The notes: generated by a model not told the origin, from the letters alone. DNA of 64,000 nt from Pacificispira sp002696645 (GCF_048892425.1 NZ_JBLZHU010000008.1:124001-188000), one strand, 5' to 3'; counted from the first letter of the stretch, positions 52,662 through 60,928 are shown. Program-made: numbers and translations.

Positions 52662-53603
52662 TTACAGGCTCTTTAAGAAAGCCTCAACATCCGCAGGACC
52701 ATTAACCGCAACGCCGGTCAAATCCTTATCGATGCGCCGCGCCAGTCCCGATAGTACTTTACCCGCACCCACTTCGACCAGCGTATCGACGCCCAGATCC
52801 TTCATCGTCAAAACACATTCGCGCCAGCGCACGCGCCCGCAAACCTGTTCCACCAATTGGGTACGCAGGGCTTCCGGATCAATACAACGTGCTGCCGTGA
52901 CATTGGCGATAATCGGCACCGCTGGTGGCTGAATAACAGTTTCCGCCAGCGCACGCGCCATCGCATCCGCTGCCGGGGCCATCAGGTCGCAGTGGAAGGG
53001 GGCGGAAACCGGCAACAGCATGGCGCGTTTTGCGCCCTTTTCCTTGGCAATTTCAATCGCCCGCTCTACGGCAGCCCTGGTCCCGGAAATCACAACCTGT
53101 CCCGGCGCATTATCATTGGCAGCCGCACAAATATCGCCCTGGGCCGCCTGTGCGGCAACCGCTTCCGCCTGCTCCAGATCCAACCCCAGAATGGCAGCCA
53201 TCGCCCCCTCGCCTACGGGAACAGCAGCCTGCATCGCCTTGCCGCGCAGCTTCAGCAGCCGCGCCGTATCGGCCAGTTCCAAGGCACGTGCCGCCGCCAA
53301 GGCCGAATATTCCCCCAAACTGTGCCCGGCGACGCATTCAACCATATCAGAAAGGGATCGCCCGCCCTCTGATTCCAGCACCCGGACAACCGCCAGACTG
53401 ACCGCCATCAAGGCCGGTTGCGCATTTTCTGTCAGCGTAAGATCGCTGTCCGGGCCATCCTGCATCAGCTTGAACAGCTTCTGGTTCAGCGCGTCATCGA
53501 CCTCTTCGAATACACTGCGCGCGACAGGAAAAGCATCGGCAAGATCCTTACCCATTCCAATGGCTTGACTGCCCTGACCTGGAAATACAAATGCCCGCGT
53601 CAT
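52662..53603 (-). CDS. fabD: Malonyl-CoA:ACP transacylase FabD
   Basis: The 313-residue product has AFVFPGQGSQAIGMGKDLAD, the catalytic Ser in VAGHSLGEYSALAAA and the His in VSAPFHCDLMAPAADAM. It loads malonyl groups onto ACP. It opens the fabD-fabG-acpP-fabF set. Confidence 0.96.
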   Translation of the reverse strand: MTRAFVFPGQGSQAIGMGKDLADAFPVARSVFEEVDDALNQKLFKLMQDGPDSDLTLTENAQPALMAVSLAVVRVLESEGGRSLSDMVECVAGHSLGEYSALAAARALELADTARLLKLRGKAMQAAVPVGEGAMAAILGLDLEQAEAVAAQAAQGDICAAANDNAPGQVVISGTRAAVERAIEIAKEKGAKRAMLLPVSAPFHCDLMAPAADAMARALAETVIQPPAVPIIANVTAARCIDPEALRTQLVEQVCGRVRWRECVLTMKDLGVDTLVEVGAGKVLSGLARRIDKDLTGVAVNGPADVEAFLKSL

Positions 53604-53746
53604 TCTTGCCCCCTCCTGCCCGCTCTATCGGGCATTGTTCGTGCCAAACGCGCCAAAACCGCGCGGTAAACCGGGCTCAGTCATAGACGGAGACGGTTTT
53701 CTGTCAAGCCATCAACACACAACCCCACAAAGCCGCACATAAAAGC

Positions 53747-53780
53747 AAAGCGCCCCGGACGCAATCATCCGGGACGCTTT
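53747..53780 (-). terminator. Intrinsic terminator of the gene at 53842
   Basis: AAAGCGCCCCGGA (53747-53759) and TCCGGGACGCTTT (53768-53780) pair with one mismatch around an 8-base loop. On the minus strand it is followed by GCTTTTATG. It lies 62 bp past the stop of the hypothetical gene. Confidence 0.7.
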
Positions 53781-53841
53781 ACCCCTGCCAGGGTGAAACT
53801 CTCATGTAAATCAGAGGTCAAACTCCAGATTTACTTAATTC

Positions 53842-54276
53842 TTACTCAGCGGCGGCGGCGAATTGGTCGGAAAACTCCGAATCATCATTCACACCGCCCT
53901 GCAGAACGGCCGAACGGACCCAGCGGTCTTCCGAGACATATTGCGGGAATTCATCCCAAAACCCGTCAAAGTCACCAACCTGACCATGTACGAATCGGCC
54001 ATCGCGAATCTGGATCAGTATTTTCTTGGCGCTGAAAGCATCGCCCTCCCGCCGGCACAAATACCAAAGCGCCACCCCCTCAAAGGCAAAGTCGATATCC
54101 AACTGGATGGACTCCCCCAACTCCTCACGATCCAACAATGAGAAATCCAAGGGTTCATCGGGCATTTCAGGGTCATACAATGTGTAAACCACGATATCTG
54201 ACAGTGTCGCCAGGCGCTTTAACTCACGCGCGATCAAATCTGCCATCACGGTTTTCATCTCTTGCGGATCTTGCAT
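53842..54276 (-). CDS. Hypothetical protein
   Basis: I do not recognise a family. The 144-residue acidic product has no signal peptide or membrane helix. Visible segments are MADLIARELKRLATLSDIVV, FAFEGVALWYLCRREGDAFS and DGFWDEFPQYVSEDRWVRSA. The ATG at 54276 has a strong AAGGAGAG; the open frame reaches 54324. It has its own terminator, so it is probably a single-gene unit. The 293 bp between it and the recombinase are AT-rich and show no other gene. Confidence 0.6.
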   Translation of the reverse strand: MQDPQEMKTVMADLIARELKRLATLSDIVVYTLYDPEMPDEPLDFSLLDREELGESIQLDIDFAFEGVALWYLCRREGDAFSAKKILIQIRDGRFVHGQVGDFDGFWDEFPQYVSEDRWVRSAVLQGGVNDDSEFSDQFAAAAE

Positions 54277-54569
54277 CTTGTCTCTCCTTGTTAACAAAGA
54301 GAATCGGCCGATTCGGATAAGCATTCAAATAAAAAATGACCTGAATACCTATTTTTATGAAGTTTACATATCAAGATTATATTTAATACATAAAAATATT
54401 GGAAATATCGCTCCGTTACCTAATCCACAAAGTAAAAATAACCAAAGTAGAATCATCAATATCGCGTGCGTTTCCGAATCATATTCATCGCTTGATGCGT
54501 AGCCACAGAAGGTCTTTTCAGTCAAATTCCACACCTGAAGGAATGTTCTGAAATGCCAAAGGAATCCCA

Positions 54570-55541
54570 ATGAAATTAGAAACAAACCCCTTGCGCCTGG
54601 CACAAGGCTGCGAGGTATTTTTAAACCATTGCCGCGTGGGAAAGAGCCTGTCCCCCCACAGCCTGCGAGCCTATGCCATTGATTTAGCGGAGTTTCAGAG
54701 ATATTTGGGCGTGGATATGGAAGCGCAAAATGTCGATAGAGAGACACTGCGTGGATATCTCTCCTATCTTATGGGGCCGCGAAGATTGAGCCCGGCATCG
54801 GTAAAACGCCGTATCGCCTGTCTGAAAGCGTTCTTTCGATGGCTGGAGTTAGAGGACAGAGTCCCCGTCACCCCTTTTCACCGCATGGATCTGCGCATAC
54901 GACTGCCACAGCGCCTTCCAAGAGGCTTAAGCCGGGAAGAAATTGCAGCCTTGTTAAGTGCCGCTCGCCGTCCCTTTTTGCATCACAGCGGTTCCCTATC
55001 TTTTGACGGGTGCCAACACAGGCCAGATCGCTTCAATGCCCTTACCAGTCTTCTGGCGCTTGAATTACTCTATGCCTCGGCAGTGCGCGTTTCAGAACTT
55101 TGTGCACTCACAGCAGGCGATGTCCTGGCCAATGATGCCAATGGCTTGCGTGTTCACGGCAAGGGCAATCGTGAACGCTGGGTACCGATAACCGATGATC
55201 TTTTGAAGGATCAGTTACGCCACTATCTGACAGTCCGGGACGCGTGGCAGCCAACAGGCTATCCCCCTATCAAACGGTTGCTTATAAACAGCAAGGGCAT
55301 GCCGCTCACCCCCACCATCATCCGCAAACGCCTCGCCGCCCTAACCCGCAGCGCGCCACTTAGCCGCCACGTCACCCCGCATATGATCCGCCATACAACC
55401 GCCACCCACCTGTTGCAAAACGGCCTAGACCTCCGCCACACCCAACGCCTTCTCGGCCACAGCTCAATCTCCACCACCGAAATCTACACCGCCGTCAGCG
55501 ACCGCAGCCTAGAGGAGGCCATGAAACGCATCCAGGGATGA
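54570..55541 (+). CDS. Tyrosine recombinase (XerC/XerD-like), candidate DNA invertase
   Basis: The 323-residue product has an N-terminal SAM-like core-binding domain (SLSPHSLRAYAIDLAEFQRY) and a complete catalytic set: Arg173 (YASAVRVSELCAL), Lys198 (VHGKGNRERWVP), His271 and Arg274 (HMIRHTTATHLL), His297 (RLLGHSSISTTEIY) and Tyr306. It is therefore probably active. It resembles XerC/XerD but is divergent and has an insertion before the Arg box. The ATG follows AAAGGA. Its stop codon lies inside a 22-bp repeat whose inverted copy is at 59116-59137, which suggests that the repeat pair is its substrate. Confidence 0.88.
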   Translation: MKLETNPLRLAQGCEVFLNHCRVGKSLSPHSLRAYAIDLAEFQRYLGVDMEAQNVDRETLRGYLSYLMGPRRLSPASVKRRIACLKAFFRWLELEDRVPVTPFHRMDLRIRLPQRLPRGLSREEIAALLSAARRPFLHHSGSLSFDGCQHRPDRFNALTSLLALELLYASAVRVSELCALTAGDVLANDANGLRVHGKGNRERWVPITDDLLKDQLRHYLTVRDAWQPTGYPPIKRLLINSKGMPLTPTIIRKRLAALTRSAPLSRHVTPHMIRHTTATHLLQNGLDLRHTQRLLGHSSISTTEIYTAVSDRSLEEAMKRIQG

Positions 55542-55559
55542 TAACTAGGAATTATGGTG
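55538..55559 (+). repeat. Left 22-bp inverted repeat of the switch (putative recombination site)
   Basis: The 22 bases 55538-55559, beginning ATGATAACTAGGAATTATG, match exactly the complement of 59116-59137. Within it, ATAA and TTAT arms flank CTAGGAA, resembling the short inverted arms and spacer of tyrosine-recombinase core sites. It contains the recombinase stop codon (55539-55541), an AGGA ribosome site (55547-55550) and the start codon of the next gene (55554-55556). Confidence 0.9.
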
Positions 55560-56642
55560 CATCCTATTCCACGCATTGTTGCCCAGTTGATTGAACTGGC
55601 TAAAGACAAAGGTGCAGAGACCCGTTTCTCTCTGGTGGCGCATGTATCCGGCTCTGAACGTGCCGAATACTGGCAGGAGCATCCCATTGTTACGGAGTTC
55701 TTTTCAGACGGTGAGGTCAGCGATTTACTGTGGGCTTTGCGAAGTGTCGTTGCTTATTGCGAACTGTTTCAAAGCGAGGCTGATTTCTTCAATTTTATCA
55801 GCGAAACAGTTAATATTGATTTGAAACAGACAAATCATATCGCCTATAGCACCGTATCGCCCATTCAGGCGCGGGCCGCTTCCGCTATTGTTCCACTTTT
55901 TTGTGCAGCGCATGACATAGCAACCTGCACAATGGATCCTTATGGACTGGCTTTGACGGAAAACAAATTTCATGTTGTCACTCTATTGCGCCAGTTTGGG
56001 CTTCCGGTTCCCGAAAGTTGGCTCTTTTCCCCCAATCTTGGTTGGACCAGTAATCTCAAACCACCTATCGGCCAAAAAGTTATTGCAAAACCGGTTTATG
56101 AATCCGCGTCGATTGGTATCGACGAGCATTCAGTGTTTTGTTGGAGCGAAGAGAAAGAATCTTTCCTGAAAAATCGCTCAAATGAATTGGATCAGCCTTT
56201 AATGGTTCAAGTCTTTATTCCTGGGCAAGAAGTGGAAGTGCCTGTCATCGGCGGCTTGGATGCGGTCAGCCTGCCCCCTTGCAGTGTAATCCTGGATGGG
56301 AACTTCAACCTTGGAGATCAGTACCTTACTTTTGAAACGGTTTTCAACGATGCTTATGAATACTGGGATTTCAGCCAATTCGAACCAGTGCTCGCAAAGA
56401 AGGTATGCAGTGCCGCCTCAACCGCCCATAGTTTGCTTACTTTAGATGGGATCAGCCGGGTTGATTTCAGGATCGCTGATACTGGTCTCTATTATATCAC
56501 GGATCTTAATGCCATTCCCCATTTAACACGCAATGGCGCCGTTGCTCATTCCTTCCAGTTCATGGATTTAACTTATGAAGCCATGGCAGCTTGCCTGATA
56601 GGTATCGGCCTTACGCGTGTAAACAAATTTGTACCTACATAA
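55554..56642 (+). CDS. ATP-grasp enzyme resembling D-Ala-D-Ala ligase (switch gene A)
   Basis: The 362-residue product follows the D-Ala-D-Ala-ligase-type ATP-grasp order: ALTENKFHVVTLLRQFGLPV (start of the ATP-binding domain, about 133-152), KVIAKPVYESASIGI (176-189), MVQVFIPGQEVEVPVIGG (about 217-234), then ISRVDFRIADTGLYYITDLN and AIPHLT with the metal-binding Asp/Asn. Such enzymes make peptide-like bonds between a carboxyl-phosphate and an amine. It differs from housekeeping Ddl in its N-terminal 115 residues and has no mur genes nearby. The start codon and AGGA site lie in the left repeat, 12 bp after the recombinase stop. Confidence 0.78.
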   Translation: MVHPIPRIVAQLIELAKDKGAETRFSLVAHVSGSERAEYWQEHPIVTEFFSDGEVSDLLWALRSVVAYCELFQSEADFFNFISETVNIDLKQTNHIAYSTVSPIQARAASAIVPLFCAAHDIATCTMDPYGLALTENKFHVVTLLRQFGLPVPESWLFSPNLGWTSNLKPPIGQKVIAKPVYESASIGIDEHSVFCWSEEKESFLKNRSNELDQPLMVQVFIPGQEVEVPVIGGLDAVSLPPCSVILDGNFNLGDQYLTFETVFNDAYEYWDFSQFEPVLAKKVCSAASTAHSLLTLDGISRVDFRIADTGLYYITDLNAIPHLTRNGAVAHSFQFMDLTYEAMAACLIGIGLTRVNKFVPT

Positions 56643-59121
56643 GCGACCAGATTTCGATGGACGTAAATAAAGGCAAGCGGCCAAAAAACGACCAGCTAGG
56701 GCCGACCTTTCCTTGTTGCTCAGCCATATCCGTCAGAAGGCTGTTTTGTTCCAACAATGTTAATTTGGGGTTAGATTCCCAGATTGCACGTACGTAGAGG
56801 TGCCGCTGAATCAGATAACTTGTACAATCTGGAAGAAGATCACCTTCCCTCTCACGTGCTTCATCAAGTAAAGCCATCGCACGCTCCGTTGCCCCTGCTA
56901 AATACTCCGACAAGGCAAGGTTTTGCGTTGTGAAATAGAAGAAGTAACCATCGCAATGCGGTGTATTCTTCATGGATAGATAATCCTCTGTCAACAACGC
57001 GTTGGCTTGCTCCAGTCGTCCGGCTGCAATCAGGATTCCAGCCTGATTGTTCCGAAACAGTATGCTATCCTCATCTTCAGGCCTTAACTCAAATGTGTGT
57101 TCGTATATCGACACGAGGTTCTCTACTTGAGATGGATGTGCAAGGGCATGAGCAACTAGGAGATTGCTCAACGCGGGCGCAAAGGACTGGAACCTTCTAG
57201 AGGGGGCGTTGCCTCGCAGGGTTAATGCGCGTTCTGCATAGTCGACCGATTTTTGATAGTTACCAGCGGCTAGTTCAAGTCCTGATGCATTAGACAGAGC
57301 AACGAAGTGAGTGTTGCTTTCCAGATAACCCTCACCAGGCGGCAGCTTTTCTAGCTCTTCGATGAGGCGCTCCGTTCTGCGTATGGCAATTTCGCTTGCA
57401 TGCAGCATACAACTGGCCGCTTGAAACCTGTTGAGCAGATGCCGAACGCCTTCGTCACGACGGCGAAACCTCTCAAGGCGCCTCAAAACCTCACGTTCTA
57501 ACTGCCTGGCTTCTGTGAACAGCCCTAACTGAACCTGGGCAAACATTAGCGACATCATCAGCCGCACCCAAGTATCACTTGCGTCCTGTAACTGGTCCCG
57601 CCAAGGTTCTAGTAGGGCCGCAGCCGCAGTTCGATCCTCTTGTACTAAACTTTGCAGCAAACACATAGCCATCAGACCGTCGCGCTCTGCCAATATCTCG
57701 TCTGGCACAGCCTCAACGATTGCTGAAAGGTGTTTGTATGCGATTTCATATTGCCCTTCCCGATAAATATCGATCGCTTTCAAGACATCGTTCAGGGCAC
57801 TGCCAAGGTACTCTACCTCGTGCCAGGGAGGTGATGACCAATCCAATGTTGGAAGGTCCATTGTGGCGTGCATTACCGCAGCACGGATTGCCCAAAGGCA
57901 ATAGGCGGTGCCAGCTTCATGGATTAGACCGGCTTTTTTCAGGTGTGTAAAATGCAGACCGAACTCTGCAGGCCTCATCTTTTGAAGGCATTTGGCATAG
58001 GTTCCGTGCAAGCCCGACCGTTCCGAGCGCCGACTGTTTTCAAAATAGTGACGTGTGATTTCGTGACGGAAACGAGGCACTCCCATCTCTTCTTCCAACA
58101 ACTTCCACCGCATCGCTGCTGCAATACTGCGCTTAACCTCAGATAGTTCTGCACCGGTAATGCAGACCACCTCCTCCTCTACGATGTTTTGTCCGCAAAT
58201 CGCGGCAGCGGCTAAGATTACTTCGGCCCCACTACCGTAAAATCCAGTCTCGGTGAGATAGCGGTGCAATAGCGTTACCAAGGCCTCTGTTTGCCCGGCA
58301 AATAATGCCTTTGAAGAGATTCCCTGAAGATTGGCATCCTCAACAAAGGTGCGAACTATTTCCAAATGTGCTCCTGAACAATCGAAGAGCATCTTTAAGT
58401 CTTGCGACGCAATAGGTCCCTGCAGGCCAAAAGCATTCAGTAATGCCCCAAACTGGCTCTGGCGACACTTGTGTACGTGAGTTACCGGCGACAAAAACCC
58501 GATCAGTTTAGCTTGTTGTTCAGAAAGAGGGTTGCGCTCTATCGCCGTGTTATTCAGCGTCGCGAGAATTTTGATTGGGTGAGGCCAATCACGCCCTTTT
58601 TTCATTAGCTTAAGTAACAATCTTGATGATGGCGCATCAAGATATTGGATATCGTCTATAAAAAGTAATAGCGGTCGCGACTTTGTCATGGCTGAAAAAA
58701 GGTCGATAACCCCTTCTGAAACATGATCAGATTCTGTCGCGATTACCCTCAGTGTTTCCTGATTATGCAAAGAGCTGATAAGATTGACAAGTGACTGAAA
58801 CGGCTTAGCAAATGGGATTTCTTCATATACAAATTCACGGCCAATCTCGAGTGCCTGATTCAAGCGCTGAGCATTTTGATCGTTGCGTCTCAACTGATGG
58901 AAGACATAGTAAGACTGTGATTGGCGTTCTTCGTCAGCGCAAAGTGTCAGAACGTGATGAGTATGGGCTAGGCGCGAAACAATGCTGGCGGCGATGCTGG
59001 TTTTCCCGCAGCCACTTTCCCCAGCCAACAATAGTTTAGTCGCTTTGGCTAACAGGGTTTCTGATCCCGCCGCCACGATCTTATCATGCCCCAGTATTTG
59101 AGCGACTTGCTCAATCACCAT
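56635..59121 (-). CDS. STAND/LuxR-type AAA ATPase with helical-repeat C-terminus (switch gene B)
   Basis: The 828-residue product has Walker A LLLAGESGCGKTSIAASIV (Gly34-Thr41), Walker B RPLLLFIDDIQYLDAPSSR (about 149-167), a winged-helix-like middle (VTLLHRYLTETGFYGSGAEV onward) and from about 400 on a long helical region with TPR-like pairs (VDYAERALTLRGNAPS; RLEQANALLTEDYLSM). This is the MalT/adenylate-cyclase-associated ATPase layout, but no C-terminal LuxR DNA-binding helix-turn-helix is visible; it ends FGRLPLFTSIEIWSLM. The start ATG-GTG lies in the right repeat, mirroring gene A. Confidence 0.75.
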   Translation of the reverse strand: MVIEQVAQILGHDKIVAAGSETLLAKATKLLLAGESGCGKTSIAASIVSRLAHTHHVLTLCADEERQSQSYYVFHQLRRNDQNAQRLNQALEIGREFVYEEIPFAKPFQSLVNLISSLHNQETLRVIATESDHVSEGVIDLFSAMTKSRPLLLFIDDIQYLDAPSSRLLLKLMKKGRDWPHPIKILATLNNTAIERNPLSEQQAKLIGFLSPVTHVHKCRQSQFGALLNAFGLQGPIASQDLKMLFDCSGAHLEIVRTFVEDANLQGISSKALFAGQTEALVTLLHRYLTETGFYGSGAEVILAAAAICGQNIVEEEVVCITGAELSEVKRSIAAAMRWKLLEEEMGVPRFRHEITRHYFENSRRSERSGLHGTYAKCLQKMRPAEFGLHFTHLKKAGLIHEAGTAYCLWAIRAAVMHATMDLPTLDWSSPPWHEVEYLGSALNDVLKAIDIYREGQYEIAYKHLSAIVEAVPDEILAERDGLMAMCLLQSLVQEDRTAAAALLEPWRDQLQDASDTWVRLMMSLMFAQVQLGLFTEARQLEREVLRRLERFRRRDEGVRHLLNRFQAASCMLHASEIAIRRTERLIEELEKLPPGEGYLESNTHFVALSNASGLELAAGNYQKSVDYAERALTLRGNAPSRRFQSFAPALSNLLVAHALAHPSQVENLVSIYEHTFELRPEDEDSILFRNNQAGILIAAGRLEQANALLTEDYLSMKNTPHCDGYFFYFTTQNLALSEYLAGATERAMALLDEAREREGDLLPDCTSYLIQRHLYVRAIWESNPKLTLLEQNSLLTDMAEQQGKVGPSWSFFGRLPLFTSIEIWSLM

Positions 59122-59137
59122 AATTCCTAGTTATCAT
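59116..59137 (-). repeat. Right 22-bp inverted repeat of the switch
   Basis: This is the exact inverted copy of 55538-55559. Read on the minus strand it holds the AGGA ribosome site and start codon of gene B, at the same positions as for gene A in the left copy. Flanking bases differ between the two copies, so identity ends sharply at 22 bp. Confidence 0.9.
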
Positions 59138-59277
59138 TCAGAAATTGCATGAAAATCAACCAAACCAAGTCGTGTTACAACGCGTTCAACACTTATTACT
59201 AGTACACTGAAACAGTATCACAAAACGTGCAAGTTATATTCTTCTTCAACCCGACGGAACATAGACCGATATCCCCC

Positions 59278-59306
59278 TTGCATCCCCCCCTCTCTTCCCC
59301 TATAAG
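59278..59306 (+). promoter_or_regulatory. Sigma-70-type promoter of rpsF-rpsR-rplI
   Basis: TTGCAT (59278-59283) and TATAAG (59301-59306) are separated by exactly 17 bp. The leader to rpsF is about 165 bases, GC-rich, with GGCCGGCTAGGGCCGG near 59387. Such leaders often carry an S6:S18-binding autoregulatory element with a CCG motif, but I cannot fold it reliably by eye. The rest of 59138-59479 shows no gene. Confidence 0.65.
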
Positions 59307-59479
59307 CCGCTCGTTCTGGGATCAGGGTTGATCCTGGGCGACACTCCTTGCTGGTCTTTGAGGCGTTTTCGTCTTGCTGATAGGAGGCCGGCTAGGGCCG
59401 GGCGGCAGAGGTGGTTTGAGGTTTTGCTTCATTCGACCCACTGCGCCGGACCGTGAAACAGCCATAGGGAGTCACATTG

Positions 59480-59986
59480 ATGGCGCATTATGAAACCGTG
59501 CTGATCGCACGGCAGGACGTTTCGGCTGCACAGGTCGAAACCATTGCAGACATGGCTCAGGAAATCCTGACCGAAGCCGGTGGGTCCATTGCCCGCCGTG
59601 AATATTGGGGCCTTCGCAGCCTCGCCTTCCGCATGAACAAGAATCGCAAGGGACATTACGTCCTGATGAATTACGATGTCGGCTCGGATGCCGTTGTCGA
59701 AATGGAACGTCGCCTGCGTTTGCATGATGACGTATTGCGGTTCATGACCGTTCGCACCGAAGACCTGCCGACCGAACCTTCCGTGGTTCTGGCCCGTCGT
59801 GACGAGCGTGATCGCCCGGAACGCAGCGATCGTGGAGATCGCCCGGATCGGGGTGACCGTGGAGATCGCGGCGACCGGGGTGGTGATCGCCCACGGGGTC
59901 CGCGTCGCGAATTTGGCGACGATACCGGGATGGAGCGCAGCGAGCGCCGTCCGCGTCGTGAATATAATGATCGGGAGGAAAATTGA
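59480..59986 (+). CDS. rpsF: Ribosomal protein bS6 with Arg/Asp-rich C-terminal tail
   Basis: The 168-residue product begins MAHYETVLIARQDVSAAQVE and has REYWGLRSLAFRMNKNRKGH and LHDDVLRFMTVRTEDL, typical of bS6. After residue about 105 comes a long low-complexity tail of RDERDRPERSDRGDR and GDRGDRGDRGGDRPRG repeats; the core family is about 95-105 residues. The ATG at 59480 follows AGGGAG; the previous codon is TTG. Confidence 0.95.
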   Translation: MAHYETVLIARQDVSAAQVETIADMAQEILTEAGGSIARREYWGLRSLAFRMNKNRKGHYVLMNYDVGSDAVVEMERRLRLHDDVLRFMTVRTEDLPTEPSVVLARRDERDRPERSDRGDRPDRGDRGDRGDRGGDRPRGPRREFGDDTGMERSERRPRREYNDREEN

Positions 59987-60231
59987 TGGGTATGCGACCA
60001 GCAGCAACACGGCGGCCTTTCTTCCGCCGCAAGAAAACCTGCCCTTTCTCCGGCCCAAACGCGCCGGCGATTGATTACAAGGATGTGAAAACCCTGCAGC
60101 GCTTCATTTCTGAACGCGGCAAGATCGTTCCGTCCCGCATCACCGCGGTGAGCGCCAAGAAACAACGGGCCTTGTCCACAGCGATCAAGCGCTCCCGTTT
60201 CCTGGGTCTCATCCCCTATGTGATCCGATAG
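59986..60231 (+). CDS. rpsR: Ribosomal protein bS18
   Basis: The 81-residue product has RRPFFRRKKTCPFSGPNAP and YKDVKTLQRFISERGKIVPS with RITAVSAKKQRALSTAIKRS, all signatures of bS18. The ATG overlaps the rpsF stop by one base (TGATG) behind GGGAGG, indicating coupled translation. Confidence 0.96.
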   Translation: MGMRPAATRRPFFRRKKTCPFSGPNAPAIDYKDVKTLQRFISERGKIVPSRITAVSAKKQRALSTAIKRSRFLGLIPYVIR

Positions 60232-60243
60232 GAGGATACAGCC

Positions 60244-60900
60244 ATGCAGATTATCCTTCTCGAACGTGTCGAGAAACTGGGCCAAATGGGTGACGAAGTC
60301 GCCGTTAAGCCCGGCTATGCTCGTAACTTCCTGCTGCCGCAAGGCAAGGCCGTGCGCGCAACCAAGTCGAACCGGGAGCGTTTCGAATCCCAACGGATCG
60401 AACTGGAAGCCCGCAACCTGGAACGCAAGAGCGAAGCCGAACGTGTCGCCAATGATTTGAACGGCCTGTCGGTCATCCTGATCCGCGCTGCGTCCGATAC
60501 CGGCCAGTTATACGGTTCCGTTACCGCCCGCGATATTGCGGACTCTATTGTCGAAGCGGGTATCCAGGTCGGTCGTGGTCAGGTGATGATGGAACGCCCG
60601 GTGAAAACCATCGGGATCTTCGACTTCCGCATCAAACTGCACCCGGAAGTGATTGTGACTGTCCAGGTCAACGTCGCCCAGTCGCAAGAAGAAGCGGAAG
60701 CCCAGGCCGAACGCAAGGCACGCGGCGAGGACGTCGTTGTGACCGAAGCCGAACGCGCCAATATCGACATGGCCGAAGAAGCCGAACGCCAGGCAGCACA
60801 GGTTGCAGCAGCGGCGGCGGAACTGGTCGATGAAGAAACCGCAGAACGCATCCTGGACGCCGCCCATCAGGACGACGACGAGGGTGAAGAAGACAAGTAA
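60244..60900 (+). CDS. rplI: Ribosomal protein bL9 with acidic C-terminal extension
   Basis: The 218-residue product begins MQIILLERVEKLGQMGDEVA with KPGYARNFLLPQGKAVRAT, the RNA-binding N-domain of bL9, a long helix and the C-domain (LYGSVTARDIADSIVEAGIQ). Residues after about 150 are a Glu/Ala-rich extension ending DDDEGEEDK. Bacterial bL9 is typically about 150 residues; alphaproteobacterial versions are often longer. Confidence 0.96.
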   Translation: MQIILLERVEKLGQMGDEVAVKPGYARNFLLPQGKAVRATKSNRERFESQRIELEARNLERKSEAERVANDLNGLSVILIRAASDTGQLYGSVTARDIADSIVEAGIQVGRGQVMMERPVKTIGIFDFRIKLHPEVIVTVQVNVAQSQEEAEAQAERKARGEDVVVTEAERANIDMAEEAERQAAQVAAAAAELVDEETAERILDAAHQDDDEGEEDK

Positions 60901-60928
60901 AAGCGACTTCTGCTTTTGCCGTTAAAGG

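Larger units (their letters stand above)
55538..59137. mobile_element. Candidate invertible DNA segment with two tail-to-tail genes
   Basis: Two exact 22-bp inverted repeats bound a segment completely filled by two genes that converge and overlap by eight bases at their ends. Each gene starts inside one repeat. A complete tyrosine recombinase gene lies directly outside the left repeat. Base composition inside is visibly more AT-rich than in fabD or rpsF on either side, suggesting acquisition. Inversion is inferred; only one orientation is present in this sequence. Confidence 0.8.

Noticed and set aside
25175..55280. A 16-bp sequence, CCCTATCAAACGGTTG, occurs at both 25175-25190 and 55265-55280.
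   Set aside because: One chance match of this length is expected in a 64-kb window, the flanks do not match and neither copy has a palindromic or site-like form.
54570..55541. The recombinase as the housekeeping XerC or XerD of chromosome dimer resolution.
   Set aside because: It is divergent around the Arg box and has an insertion, and its link to exact inverted repeats favours a local invertase. It is not fully excluded, because a genome-wide search for other xer genes could not be done.
55538..59137. The 22-bp inverted repeats as ends of a classical transposon.
   Set aside because: No transposase lies between them, the recombinase is outside, and I see no target-site duplication next to the repeats. 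The start codons lying inside the repeats also argue for a switch.
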